Origin: JANSWY01 sp965243755
GTDB lineage: Bacteria; Bacteroidota; Bacteroidia; Cytophagales; Cyclobacteriaceae
Direction of reading: 5' to 3'
Assembly: GCA_965243755.1 (NCBI GenBank)
Contig: CBDEVW010000002.1
Coordinates: forward strand, 1-64,000
Length of the DNA stretch: 64,000 nucleotides
This document shows, one piece after another, positions 1 through 10,741 of this stretch; the first letter of the stretch is position 1, and every line of letters begins with the position of its first letter. The notes under the pieces were generated by a model. It searched no databases, was not told where the DNA came from, and was given only the letters and a program-made list of their open reading frames with translations. The position numbers and the translations under genes are program-made.

Positions 1-1305
1 TTGCGGAACATATGAAAGAATTACAAGCCGAATTCAATGAACACTGGGGTGATGACCTTCCATGGAGAGATGAAGACGGCAACATTATCGAAGAGTTTTT
101 GGAGAAAGCCATTAAACGAACCTCATATTATCGTCAGCTAAAATCGAAATTCAAAGACAATTTGGATTCTATCGATTACTACCTAAATCTTAAAAAACCC
201 ATGACAGTCTTCTCATGGAATGGAGAAATTGATACTACCTTTAGTCATTATGATTCCATTCATTACTACAAAAGATTCTTGCAAACTGGTTTTTTGGCAA
301 TGGATCCTAAATCTGGTGAAATAAAAGCATGGGTAGGAGGAATTGATCATAAATATTTCAAGTATGATCATGTGAAACAAGGAAGAAGACAACCAGGATC
401 TTTAATTAAACCATTTGTTTACACTAACGCAATTAGACTTGGTTATTCACCGTGTTTCCCAGTTGTAGACGCTCAGGTAATATTTGAACTTCCTGGTCAG
501 GACCCTCCTGTATGGTCACCGAAAAATTTCAATGGCATTTATACTGGAGAAGTAATGACCATACGGCAAGCCATGGCCAGATCAGTGAACAGTATTACAG
601 CTTATATGATGAAGGAGTCAGGTGGGCCTCAGGCTGTTGTAGATCTTGCAAAAAGTATGGGAATAAATAGCCCTTTACAAGCAGTTCCATCACTTTGCCT
701 TGGAGCTGGAGGAGATGTTTCTTTATTTGAGCTTGTAGGCGCATATAGCACATTTGTAAACAAAGGAACTCACACAGAACCATTCTTTATATCAAGGATA
801 GAAGATAAAAATGGTAATATTCTCGAAGAATTCGTTCCCAAGCGCAATGAGGCACTTAGTGAAAACACAGCCTATCTTATGCTTCATATGCTCAGGGGAG
901 CAACTGAAGAAACTGGGAGGAACCGCACATAGACTGGGGCCTGAGTTAAAAGAAGATAATGAAATCGGAGGAAAGACTGGTACAACTGACAATGGATCAG
1001 ACGGTTGGTTCATGGGTATCACGAAAGACATGGCTGCAGGTGCCTGGGTCGGAGGAGATGATCGTAGTATTCATTGGAGAAGCTGGGCCGGTGGATCTGG
1101 AGCTCGAACAGCTTTACCAATTTGGAGGAATTTCATGACCAAAGTATACGCCGATTCCTCACTTAACATTACCAAAGGTGAATTTGAACGGCCAGAAAAA
1201 CCTTTGAATGTAGAAATAGATTGCTCAAAGTATGATAATCTTATACAAGACGGAGACTCTACACTTAACCAACAACTAATCTTAGATATGGATAGTATTA
1301 TCTAA
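1..1305 (+). CDS. penicillin-binding protein 1A, C-terminal part, frameshifted
   Basis: Bifunctional peptidoglycan synthase (class A PBP). The 5' end lies outside the window; the reading frame is already open at base 3. The transpeptidase domain is visible: the S-x-x-K motif in QPGSLIKPF, the S-x-N motif in ARSVNSI, and the KTG box in GGKTGTTDNG. The first frame stops at 930-932 and the protein continues in the next frame. A GGG run at 915-917 where GG would read ...TEETGGTAHRLG... shows a one-base insertion between the SxN and KTG motifs. The gene as written would therefore lack the KTG box and be inactive; either a real mutation or a homopolymer sequencing error. The stop at 1303-1305 lies 1 base before uvrC, so the two are probably co-transcribed. 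Confidence 0.88.
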
Positions 1306-1306
1306 T

Positions 1307-3094
1307 ATGAATAAGCATAAATTCAGGGTTGATGAAATAAAACAACTTCCAAACGCTCCGGGAATTTATAAGTTTTATGACAATGAAGATGTCCTGATAT
1401 ACATTGGTAAAGCTAAGGACCTAAAGAAAAGAGTCTCAAGCTATTTTACCAAATCACAGCAGCCTGTCAAAACATTAAAACTTATTTCCGAAGTAAGATC
1501 CCTGGAAGTTACTATTGTTGATTCCGAATTTGATGCACTTTTATTAGAAAACAACCTGATAAAAGAAAATCAACCGAAATACAACATCCTTCTTAAGGAT
1601 GATAAAAGCTTTCCCAGTATTCTGATCACAAACGAGAGATTCCCAAAAATATATTCCACCAGAAGAATAGACCCTGAAAAAGGGGAATATTTTGGGCCAT
1701 ACACGAGCGTAAAGGCAATGAATAATGTGCTTGACCTGATTAGAAAGTTATATAAGATTAGAACATGTAACCTGAATCTATCAGAGCAAAATATTAAAGC
1801 TGGCAAGTTTAAAGTATGTCTGGAATATCATTTGGGCAATTGTTTAGGTCCATGCGAAGCTTTCCAAAAGGAAAGTGACTACATGGAAGAAGTAGAACAA
1901 TCTAAACAAATTCTAAAACGAGATATAAACAAAGTAAAACAGCATTTCATTAAAAAGATGAATGAAGCAGCCTCTTCTTTGCAATTTGAAATCGCTGAAG
2001 GATATAAACAAAAGCTTGATCTGCTTGAAAAATTTCAGGCTAAATCAGTAATTGTGCATCAGAAACTGACAGATATCGACGTATTTAGTATTTTATCAGA
2101 GCAAAAGCAATGTATAGTCAACTATATGCGGATTGAACATGGCACCATCAATGTTTCCGAAACGGTTGAAATAAAGAAAAAACTAGACGAATCAGATAAT
2201 GAGGTACTGCTGCATGCAATAATCAATTTAAGACAAAAATATAATAGCGCCTCTAACGAAATTCTTGTAAATAAACTGATTGAACCCTGGACTGATCAGA
2301 TCAAAATTCATCTGCCTAAAATTGGAGATAAAAAGAAATTAATTGACCTGTCAATAAAGAACAGTCTCTTTTACAAAAAAGAACGTTTGTCCCACGCTAG
2401 ACCGAAGGAATCTACTGAAGAAAGAATACTTAACCAACTTAAAAGAGACCTCAGACTAAATGAGCTCCCAAGACATATCGAATGTTTTGATAACTCTAAT
2501 ATTCAGGGAACAAACCCTGTGGCATCTATGGTATGCTTCAAAAACGCTAAACCTTCAAAGAAAGACTACCGGCACTTTAATATAAAAACTGTTGTTGGAC
2601 CTGATGATTTTGGGTCTATGAAAGAAATTGTTTTCAGGAGATACAAGCGCCTTAAAGAGGAAGAAGCTCCACTTCCACACCTAATCGTCATTGATGGCGG
2701 TAAGGGTCAATTAAATGCGGCCATTGAAAGCTTAATTGCACTGGAGTTATATGGGAAAATTCCGATAATCGGTATAGCCAAAAAGTTAGAGGAACTGTAT
2801 TTTCCAAATGATCCATTCCCTCTCCATTTAAGCAAAAAATCTGAATCACTAAAACTTCTTCAACACCTAAGAGATGAAGCACATAGGTTTGCTATTTCTT
2901 TTCATAGAACTAAAAGAAGCCAAAACTATATCAAATCAGAACTTGATGAAATTAAAGGGATCGGAGAACAATCTAAGGTTAAATTACTCAATCGTTTTAA
3001 GACCGTCAAGAAAATTAAGGAAGCTCCAATAGTTGAAATTGCTGAAGAAATAGGAATTAGTAAAGCGCAATTAATCAAGCAAGCTTTAAAATAA
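1307..3094 (+). CDS. uvrC: excinuclease ABC subunit C (UvrC)
   Basis: Nuclease subunit of UvrABC nucleotide excision repair; it cuts on both sides of the lesion. 595 residues, the normal length. GIY-YIG nuclease domain at about 15-95 (APGIYKF, LIYIGKAK), a UVR UvrB-interaction helix near 205-240, the RNase H-like 5' nuclease domain at about 380-540 (IECFDNSNIQGT and LIVIDGGKGQLN carry its acidic residues) and a C-terminal helix-hairpin-helix pair from about 545 (IKGIGEQSKVKLL). The ATG follows the upstream PBP stop by 1 base. The partner gene uvrA is also in this window, on the other strand near 26-28 kb; uvrB is not. Confidence 0.97.
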   Translation: MNKHKFRVDEIKQLPNAPGIYKFYDNEDVLIYIGKAKDLKKRVSSYFTKSQQPVKTLKLISEVRSLEVTIVDSEFDALLLENNLIKENQPKYNILLKDDKSFPSILITNERFPKIYSTRRIDPEKGEYFGPYTSVKAMNNVLDLIRKLYKIRTCNLNLSEQNIKAGKFKVCLEYHLGNCLGPCEAFQKESDYMEEVEQSKQILKRDINKVKQHFIKKMNEAASSLQFEIAEGYKQKLDLLEKFQAKSVIVHQKLTDIDVFSILSEQKQCIVNYMRIEHGTINVSETVEIKKKLDESDNEVLLHAIINLRQKYNSASNEILVNKLIEPWTDQIKIHLPKIGDKKKLIDLSIKNSLFYKKERLSHARPKESTEERILNQLKRDLRLNELPRHIECFDNSNIQGTNPVASMVCFKNAKPSKKDYRHFNIKTVVGPDDFGSMKEIVFRRYKRLKEEEAPLPHLIVIDGGKGQLNAAIESLIALELYGKIPIIGIAKKLEELYFPNDPFPLHLSKKSESLKLLQHLRDEAHRFAISFHRTKRSQNYIKSELDEIKGIGEQSKVKLLNRFKTVKKIKEAPIVEIAEEIGISKAQLIKQALK

Positions 3095-3125
3095 AAAAAG
3101 GGATACAACTTATCAGCTATACCCC
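3093..3125 (-). terminator. rho-independent terminator after gldN
   Basis: Read on the minus strand, a short imperfect hairpin (GGG-T-ATA pairing with TATCCC, one bulged base) is followed by seven T. It lies 30 bases beyond the gldN stop and ends the por/gld transcript against the convergent uvrC gene. Confidence 0.5.
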
Positions 3126-3154
3126 AATCTTCCTAAAATATTAATTACATGAGA

Positions 3155-4003
3155 CTAGAACTCCCACATTTCATTTTCAAAATTGATTAACTCATACTCC
3201 AACTGTTGTGCAGCCACGATTCCTTTCCTGCCTTGTCCATATATTTCTCTAATAGACCGATCAGTAGCATTGGAAATTTTAACAATTGGGGCAGAGAACA
3301 ACCTTAGTTGAAAGGCATCTGCCATGTTCAGGTTACCCGCCAAATTTTGATTATTGTACCATATTGCCTTCTCTGGTACAATATCTCTAAATAGCTTTTC
3401 CAGATCTTCATATTTAAATGAAGCAATTGGCTTCTGGAAACCTGCTTGATTGTAAAAACTAGTAGCTGACAAATAAAGTGTCACAGATTTAATGTCATAA
3501 TACATCCGTGACCTCAACTTATCAAAGTACAAGTCCTCCTTCAACTGAAGGATGTTAAATTCGGAAGGAGGTATCCACAGTGGCCCAGTCGGAGCATTAT
3601 TCTGCTGCTGATCCAGCTGCGCAAAAGGGTCATCTGTGTTAGTAGTTGTATTTTGACTAGCATTCGGATCCGACTCTTGTCGTATTCTCTCCTCAAAAAC
3701 ATCCATTGACAATCTGGTCAAACATGAATCATTCTCGTAAGGGAAAATCAATCCTTTTTTAGCCGCATCAATGATCACTTTGGTAATTTCTCCATTGATG
3801 GAAAAAAACGGTTTATTCTGCCTTTCATTGAGATCCATTCTTCTCCACACAGTCTTTCTAAACATGATCTGAGATTCTATAACTTTAGGTTTAATAGTCC
3901 TTGCACTATTTGGACTTTGTGCAATGGCCATTTCATTTAAACCTATTGTCAATAGAGATCCGAAGATCAAAGCATAACATATTCTTTTCATACCTATTAA
4001 CAT
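3155..4003 (-). CDS. gldN: gliding motility / type IX secretion protein GldN (PorN)
   Basis: Periplasmic component of the type IX secretion system core, the partner of the GldK lipoprotein in the outer-membrane-associated ring. About 280 residues, as usual for the family. It has an N-terminal signal peptide ending ...EMAIAQ and the family sequence KTVWRRMDLNERQNKPFF, PPSEFNILQLKEDLYFD, and RDIVPEKAIWYN. The first ATG (4003) follows the gldM stop by one base; an ATG four codons later (3991, MKRICYA) gives a more typical signal peptide and may be the real start. Last gene of the porP-gldKLMN operon. Confidence 0.94.
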   Translation of the reverse strand: MLIGMKRICYALIFGSLLTIGLNEMAIAQSPNSARTIKPKVIESQIMFRKTVWRRMDLNERQNKPFFSINGEITKVIIDAAKKGLIFPYENDSCLTRLSMDVFEERIRQESDPNASQNTTTNTDDPFAQLDQQQNNAPTGPLWIPPSEFNILQLKEDLYFDKLRSRMYYDIKSVTLYLSATSFYNQAGFQKPIASFKYEDLEKLFRDIVPEKAIWYNNQNLAGNLNMADAFQLRLFSAPIVKISNATDRSIREIYGQGRKGIVAAQQLEYELINFENEMWEF

Positions 4004-4004
4004 T

Positions 4005-5648
<1,644 letters not shown>

Positions 5649-5684
5649 TTATTTCTCCTTTAATGTGAGATTGACTAAAACAGA

Positions 5685-6497
5685 TTAACTGCCTTTCATT
5701 GCAGTCAACATGTTTCCATAGACTTTATTTAACGATGAAATATTACCAGTCAATTTGGTCATTTCATTTTTGAACTGCTCAGACTCCTTACTGGCCTGTG
5801 CCACATTTTCCATTGCTGCAGTGACATTAGAATAGAATTTGTTCATTGCTTTCAAATGACTATTAGCATCATTCAACTCTAACTCGTAAACTGCATTCAG
5901 GGCACCAAGATTTTTAGTTACGTTCTGTACTTGTGAATGGTATTCTTTCGCATCCTTAGATGCATTTGCCATTTCTGACATTGCATTCACAGTAGTAGCA
6001 TATGATTTATTCATATCAACTAAGGACTTAGAAGCAGCCTTCACATTGTTAGCATACTCGTTGGTAGCAACAGCTGCATTACTTAGTGATGACATCTGTT
6101 TTGCTGACTCTGCAAGGTTTTTCATTCCTTTACCAAGGCTCTCTACTAATTCAGGTCCAATTTTAGCACTTTCAAGCATATGGTCAAGTTTTTTAGAGAC
6201 TGAGCCAGAGTCACTGGAAGCAGCAACCTTTCTCGGAGCGCCAACAGGACCATCATAATCATCAGACAGCTCTGGATAAACCTTAGCCCAATCTGGCTCC
6301 TTGTGAGGTGGTTCGAAAGCACTCAAAAAGAATATAATTGCTTCTGTAGTAAGTCCAATACCAAGCATATAAGAAGCACCTGGCATGTGGAGGATTTTAA
6401 ACATAGCTCCCAAAATTACGATAGTCGCTCCTATACCATATACTTTAGGCATTATGGTTCTAAATAGAAGTTCCTGAAATCCGCCTTTTTTACTCAT
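5685..6497 (-). CDS. gldL: gliding motility / type IX secretion motor protein GldL (PorL)
   Basis: Inner-membrane proton-channel subunit of the GldLM motor that powers type IX secretion and gliding. 270 residues. Two N-terminal transmembrane helices (about 17-35 and 43-61) carry the charged residues typical of the family, K34 and H37 (FKILHMPGAS) and E52 (LTTEAIIFF). The C-terminal cytoplasmic part is a long helical region with repeated segments (NVTKNLGALNAVYE, KLTGNISSLNKVYG). 58 bases after gldK in the same operon. Confidence 0.95.
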   Translation of the reverse strand: MSKKGGFQELLFRTIMPKVYGIGATIVILGAMFKILHMPGASYMLGIGLTTEAIIFFLSAFEPPHKEPDWAKVYPELSDDYDGPVGAPRKVAASSDSGSVSKKLDHMLESAKIGPELVESLGKGMKNLAESAKQMSSLSNAAVATNEYANNVKAASKSLVDMNKSYATTVNAMSEMANASKDAKEYHSQVQNVTKNLGALNAVYELELNDANSHLKAMNKFYSNVTAAMENVAQASKESEQFKNEMTKLTGNISSLNKVYGNMLTAMKGS

Positions 6498-6555
6498 TGT
6501 ATTATTAATATTTTAGGTTAGTAAAAACTAATTTGATTGATTAAATTTTTAATTT

Positions 6556-7590
6556 CTAGAATTCATAACCAGAAGATCGACCAAGATAAGTCATTGCACA
6601 TCTAAAGCCTATAGAAGCTCTTGCGGTATCTTTGAATTCATACGATTTAGTACCTGTTTCTAAAAAGTAAGCAATGTCCTTCCAAGAACCACCTCTAATT
6701 ACCTTTCTAGGTTCATTTTCGTCAAAATAAGTTGGGTTCAAATCCCAAACTAGTGGAACAGATGAAGGGTTAAATGCGTCCTCACACCACTCCGCGACAT
6801 TTCCTGACATATCAAATAAATTGTAGTCATTGGAAAAATAAGTAGCAACTGGTGAAGTGTAAGCATATCCATCATCAAAATAGTTACCTCTACCCGGCTT
6901 GAAGTTCGCAAGCAAACATCCCTTTACATTTCGAATGTATGGGTTACCCCAAGGATATTTCGCCATATCTCGTCCACCTCTGGCTGCATACTCCCATTCT
7001 GCTTCAGAAGGCAATCGGAAATTGGGCATTGGAAATTCTCCGCGCTCTGCCCTTGAGTTATTCAAGTGGTCTGTTCTCCATTTACAAAAGTATTTGGCAG
7101 CTTCCCAGTCTACACCAACAACCGGATAGTCATCAAATGCAGGGTGTGACCAATAATACACCATCAATGGATCTCCCATGTGGTGAGTATAATCATCTAC
7201 CCAAACTGTTGTATCTGGAATTAAATCCTCAATTGCAAACCCTGAGGGCAAGTCAATTTCAGAACCTTCGGTCAATTCAACTACAAACTGTCTGTATTCA
7301 TTGTTTGTAATTTCAGTTTCATCCATGAAGAATGCACCTATAGTGATCTGCTTGTTATAGTTGATTTGCGTAGCGGCAACATCTTCGTCAGCTTGACCCA
7401 TGTGAAAAGTTCCAGCGGGAATTGCTGCCATGCCAAACGGCCTGGTCATTTCCCATCCTTCTCTTCCCTGAACTCCTACAAGTTCTCCATTGTCATCTAC
7501 GTTTCCACCAAATAATCCGCATCCCTGCAGAGCTATCGCGAAAATCAACAAAAGGCAGGATGAATTTCTAATAACACTCATTTTAATCAT
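6556..7590 (-). CDS. gldK: gliding motility / type IX secretion lipoprotein GldK (PorK)
   Basis: Outer-membrane lipoprotein that forms the periplasmic ring of the type IX system with GldN. 344 residues. Lipoprotein signal with lipobox ALQGC at about residues 20-24, followed by a formylglycine-generating-enzyme-like fold (AAIPAGTFHMG, FRLPSEAEWEYAARGG, DMSGNVAEWCED, VIRGGSWKD, IGFRCAMTY). An AAGG sequence 5 bases before the ATG at 7590 favours this start over the ATG three codons in. The enzyme-like fold is structural in this family. Confidence 0.95.
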   Translation of the reverse strand: MIKMSVIRNSSCLLLIFAIALQGCGLFGGNVDDNGELVGVQGREGWEMTRPFGMAAIPAGTFHMGQADEDVAATQINYNKQITIGAFFMDETEITNNEYRQFVVELTEGSEIDLPSGFAIEDLIPDTTVWVDDYTHHMGDPLMVYYWSHPAFDDYPVVGVDWEAAKYFCKWRTDHLNNSRAERGEFPMPNFRLPSEAEWEYAARGGRDMAKYPWGNPYIRNVKGCLLANFKPGRGNYFDDGYAYTSPVATYFSNDYNLFDMSGNVAEWCEDAFNPSSVPLVWDLNPTYFDENEPRKVIRGGSWKDIAYFLETGTKSYEFKDTARASIGFRCAMTYLGRSSGYEF

Positions 7591-7802
7591 AACACCTTAA
7601 TATTGATAAAATACACTTAGTTGTTTAACAGTCTTTTAAATAAAATATTGTCTACTAAAAATTAAATATAAGCTCTTAAAAGTAATAGTTCAAAATGTTA
7701 ATTCCGAATTTCTCACAATATTATAGAAAAAAATCCGGGCAATAATTGGACTTTACTTAGAATTTTTTGTTCTTCAAAACAGATTCAATTCCTTGAAACT
7801 CC

Positions 7803-8741
7803 CTAAAATCTATATCTCGGCGTGTGAACCTGCTTTTTGCCTCCTATCATAATGTTGGGTAGGTCATATCTTAGAAATACCTCAAAACTTACTGGTTGCT
7901 TTGCTTCTCTCTCTTGAATAATGTATTCAAAAGAATAGCCCGCCTTAAGCGTCTTGTTTTCAAAGAAACTGTATCCAAACAAGATATTTGCTGATTCCTC
8001 CAATCTGTAAGTAAGTCCCCCCCAAATCCTTTCCTTAAAATAGAGCATACTGCCTATATCTAAAGTGTAAGTTTGAAGGTCAGTACGTACTATGGCTGCT
8101 GGAGCCAAAGATATTCCTCGCCTGATATTGTAACTTGTGCCTGCAGAAAGGTTATAGGTGCGTCTAACTTCATTTAATAATCCTTCAACACCAAAATTAA
8201 ATGAAGGATTGAGAAGGTTGGTTACTCCAAGCCCGATAAAATATTTCTTTCTTGATTGATAATAAATCCCGGCTGCCAGGTCAGGACTTATCTGTGATTC
8301 TGAGTTGCCTGTGTTAAATGGATCGTTAGGGTCATTGAATATTAGCTCTTCTCCATTCAAGGTTTTAGAGTAAATACCAGGCATTACCCCTATGCTAATA
8401 GTTCCAATCCTTAAGTCTGTCTTGTAGCCAATGCCAAACTGTGCCTGTATGTTTGAAACAGGACCAAGATTGTCATTAATTACATTAACGGATAATCCAC
8501 TTAACTTCCATTTTATCGGGGCACTGAAAGTAAGCATTTGCGTGGATGGAGCGGCCCCTCCAGGATAACCTACCCATTGATTTCTATACATGGCTATAGC
8601 ATAGGCATAGTCTTCAACCCCAATATAACCGGGATTATAGTAGGTTGGGTTTAATGCAAAGTGTGAAAAAAATGGATTTTGCTGCGCAGTGATTTGCCAG
8701 GTCACTGCACACATGAAAATAGCAAGGAGAATTTTTCTCAT
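7803..8741 (-). CDS. porP: PorP/SprF family type IX secretion membrane protein
   Basis: Predicted outer-membrane beta-barrel of the PorP/SprF family. 312 residues. Signal peptide ending near QITAQ, then the family signature QNPFFSHFALNPTYYNPGYIG and RNQWVGYPG, with alternating beta strands to the C-terminus. As first gene before gldKLMN it matches the porPKLMN order known from Porphyromonas gingivalis, so it is more likely the core PorP than a substrate-specific SprF copy. 212 bases separate it from gldK, so a separate promoter for gldK cannot be excluded. Confidence 0.92.
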   Translation of the reverse strand: MRKILLAIFMCAVTWQITAQQNPFFSHFALNPTYYNPGYIGVEDYAYAIAMYRNQWVGYPGGAAPSTQMLTFSAPIKWKLSGLSVNVINDNLGPVSNIQAQFGIGYKTDLRIGTISIGVMPGIYSKTLNGEELIFNDPNDPFNTGNSESQISPDLAAGIYYQSRKKYFIGLGVTNLLNPSFNFGVEGLLNEVRRTYNLSAGTSYNIRRGISLAPAAIVRTDLQTYTLDIGSMLYFKERIWGGLTYRLEESANILFGYSFFENKTLKAGYSFEYIIQEREAKQPVSFEVFLRYDLPNIMIGGKKQVHTPRYRF

Positions 8742-8820
8742 AATCTATTTATGGTTAATACCTGGATTAAAGGTAACCAGATAAAAAGAAAAACGGCAAA
8801 AACCCCTATCTGTTGTGCTA

Positions 8821-9609
8821 TTATTTTAACCCATTCGCTTTTTTGATATACAGTTCCAATGCACCTGTCATAGATGGGGCATTTGGAAGTGGTGCCTGGA
8901 TATCAAGAATGAGGTTTGCATCCTTAACCGCTTTGGAGGTAGTAGGTCCAAAAGCTGCTATTCTGGTCTTGTTCTGTTTGAAGTCCGGAAAGTTCACAAA
9001 TAAACTGTTGATTCCTGAAGGACTGTAGAACGCAATTATGTCATAATTCACATCAGCAAGATCAGATAAATCTGAGGCTACTGTCTTGTAAATGATAGCT
9101 TCATTGAATTCGTACCCATTCTCTTCCAGGAAGTTTGGTATATCATCCTTCCGAATATTAGAACATGGAAACAGAAACTTTTCGTTTTTGTGCTTCTTTA
9201 AAACCGTAATCAAATCTGCAGCTGTTCTTACTCCTGTAAATATTTTGCGCTTTCTGATTACAATGTACTTCTGCAAATAGTTGGCAGTCTGCTCTGAAAT
9301 ACAGAAGTACTTCATGTCGGCAGGGATTTCAACTTTACTTTCTGCAGCCAATCTAAAGAAATGGTCAACAGCATTTCTGCTGGTTAGAATTACTGCAGTG
9401 TGGGCCAGAATATCGATTTTTTGCTTTCGAAATTCTTTGATGTCCACCGGATCAATCTGAATAAAGGGTCTAAAATCTACCTTGATATTATATTTTTTTG
9501 CTAAAGTATAATATGGTGATTTCGGATCTGAAGGTTCTGGTTGTGAAACTAAGATACTTGATACTCTTGTCAACCTTTCCTTATCAGTTACTAGCAGTTC
9601 GTCACTCAT
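8821..9609 (-). CDS. hemD: uroporphyrinogen-III synthase (HemD)
   Basis: Closes and inverts ring D of hydroxymethylbilane to give uroporphyrinogen III, in haem synthesis. 262 residues, the family length. The protein has the two-lobed HemD pattern with ILTSRNAVDHFFRL (about 95-108), FCISEQTANYL, GVRTAADLITVL, IAFYSPSGINSLFVNF and IAAFGPTTSKAVKDA. Sequence conservation is low in this family, but these segments are typical. It lies 14 bases downstream of the DUF4271 gene and 79 bases upstream of porP, a neighbourhood shared by many Bacteroidota. Confidence 0.88.
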   Translation of the reverse strand: MSDELLVTDKERLTRVSSILVSQPEPSDPKSPYYTLAKKYNIKVDFRPFIQIDPVDIKEFRKQKIDILAHTAVILTSRNAVDHFFRLAAESKVEIPADMKYFCISEQTANYLQKYIVIRKRKIFTGVRTAADLITVLKKHKNEKFLFPCSNIRKDDIPNFLEENGYEFNEAIIYKTVASDLSDLADVNYDIIAFYSPSGINSLFVNFPDFKQNKTRIAAFGPTTSKAVKDANLILDIQAPLPNAPSMTGALELYIKKANGLK

Positions 9610-9623
9610 CCTATGCCTCTTTT

Positions 9624-10715
9624 TTATCTAGAAATCTTAACGATAAGAATTATTGGAATAATTTCGGTAGCGCAAAGGTAGAAAAATAAATGAAGTTTTT
9701 TATTCGAAAATAATTTATTTAGTTTCTGATAGGTCAGGCCTATATAGATCATCAATACCAGCAATGGTAAATAGATCAACCATGAAACAGATGTCTGAGC
9801 AATTTTTCCCATGCTGATGAAATCTAAAAGGCTGATCAAAAATAACAGGATGATGGCTACAAAAAGAAACCTGCTAAAATCATAATACTGAATATATTTA
9901 AAGTTTCTGAAATTATACACTTGAGAAAATAGTGTTACAAGCAGGAATTTCACATAAAGCAAGACAAAATAGAACCACGCATTCAATATCCATGAAACCA
10001 TCAGGCCCAATACGGTTCCACTCCAAAACACAATGATCAAATTGCCTAGTAACTGATGCAAATACATTACAACAAGGCTGAATACCAGTGCGAGCACCCC
10101 AAAAAATTTCAGATTATCCTGCTGAAAAAAAGAAGTGTTGTACATGCTTGAATCTCGGATACGGATAGCAAACAAACTGGATATATTAATGTATCCCAAG
10201 GATTGAACATTCAGGGATATTTTCCAAATTCCCAGAATAAGCATGGTTGCGCATAAGGCAAGAATGAAAAAATCACGAAAATTGGAATGATTTCGAGCCT
10301 TCAGCCTCAGTTCTTCATCATTACCATTCTCATCTTCAATGATCTTAGCTTTGAAATCAGCCAGCCCTTCCAGGTTGTACAGAGTAATGAAAATAGAGTC
10401 TTTTTCATATATATTGTATAAACTGTCAATCGGATACCGAACACAATCCGGATCTATATGTCTCGCCACCTGCTGAACTAAATGGTTATTGATCAAAATT
10501 GAACCGCCATGTGGTAAACAAACCTCCAGTATTCTTTCTGATGACGCTTTACAATTCACGAAAAAACTAACCTTATCTGAGATATTGACTGCCGGCACAT
10601 AGGATTGCAATTGCTTATCAAACTCGAAGAACCTTAATTCAGATTGCGCTCTTATTTCACCTAAGTGGACAAGAACTATACACAAAATTATTATGGGCCT
10701 TATAAATCTCTTCAA
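9624..10715 (-). CDS. DUF4271 domain-containing membrane protein
   Basis: Integral membrane protein of unknown function. 363 residues: signal peptide (ending ...GEIRAQ), about 120 periplasmic residues, then one helix near 150-168 (FFILALCATMLILGIWKI) and about six more helices in the C-terminal half, which is the DUF4271 region (NLIIVFWSGTVLGLMVSWIL, FVAIILLFLISLLDFISMG). The pattern of a periplasmic head on a polytopic membrane domain is characteristic of the family. It probably forms a transcription unit with hemD; a role in the envelope or haem pathway is only suggested by position. Divergent from hemW. Confidence 0.82.
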   Translation of the reverse strand: MKRFIRPIIILCIVLVHLGEIRAQSELRFFEFDKQLQSYVPAVNISDKVSFFVNCKASSERILEVCLPHGGSILINNHLVQQVARHIDPDCVRYPIDSLYNIYEKDSIFITLYNLEGLADFKAKIIEDENGNDEELRLKARNHSNFRDFFILALCATMLILGIWKISLNVQSLGYINISSLFAIRIRDSSMYNTSFFQQDNLKFFGVLALVFSLVVMYLHQLLGNLIIVFWSGTVLGLMVSWILNAWFYFVLLYVKFLLVTLFSQVYNFRNFKYIQYYDFSRFLFVAIILLFLISLLDFISMGKIAQTSVSWLIYLPLLVLMIYIGLTYQKLNKLFSNKKLHLFFYLCATEIIPIILIVKISR

Positions 10716-10741
10716 AACAGCTCAAAGTAAAGTATTTTAAC

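Noticed and set aside
811..1305. Separate 164-codon gene after the PBP frame
   Set aside because: Its first 30 codons are the out-of-frame reading of the PBP gene and its remainder is the KTG-box end of the same PBP; one frameshifted gene explains both.
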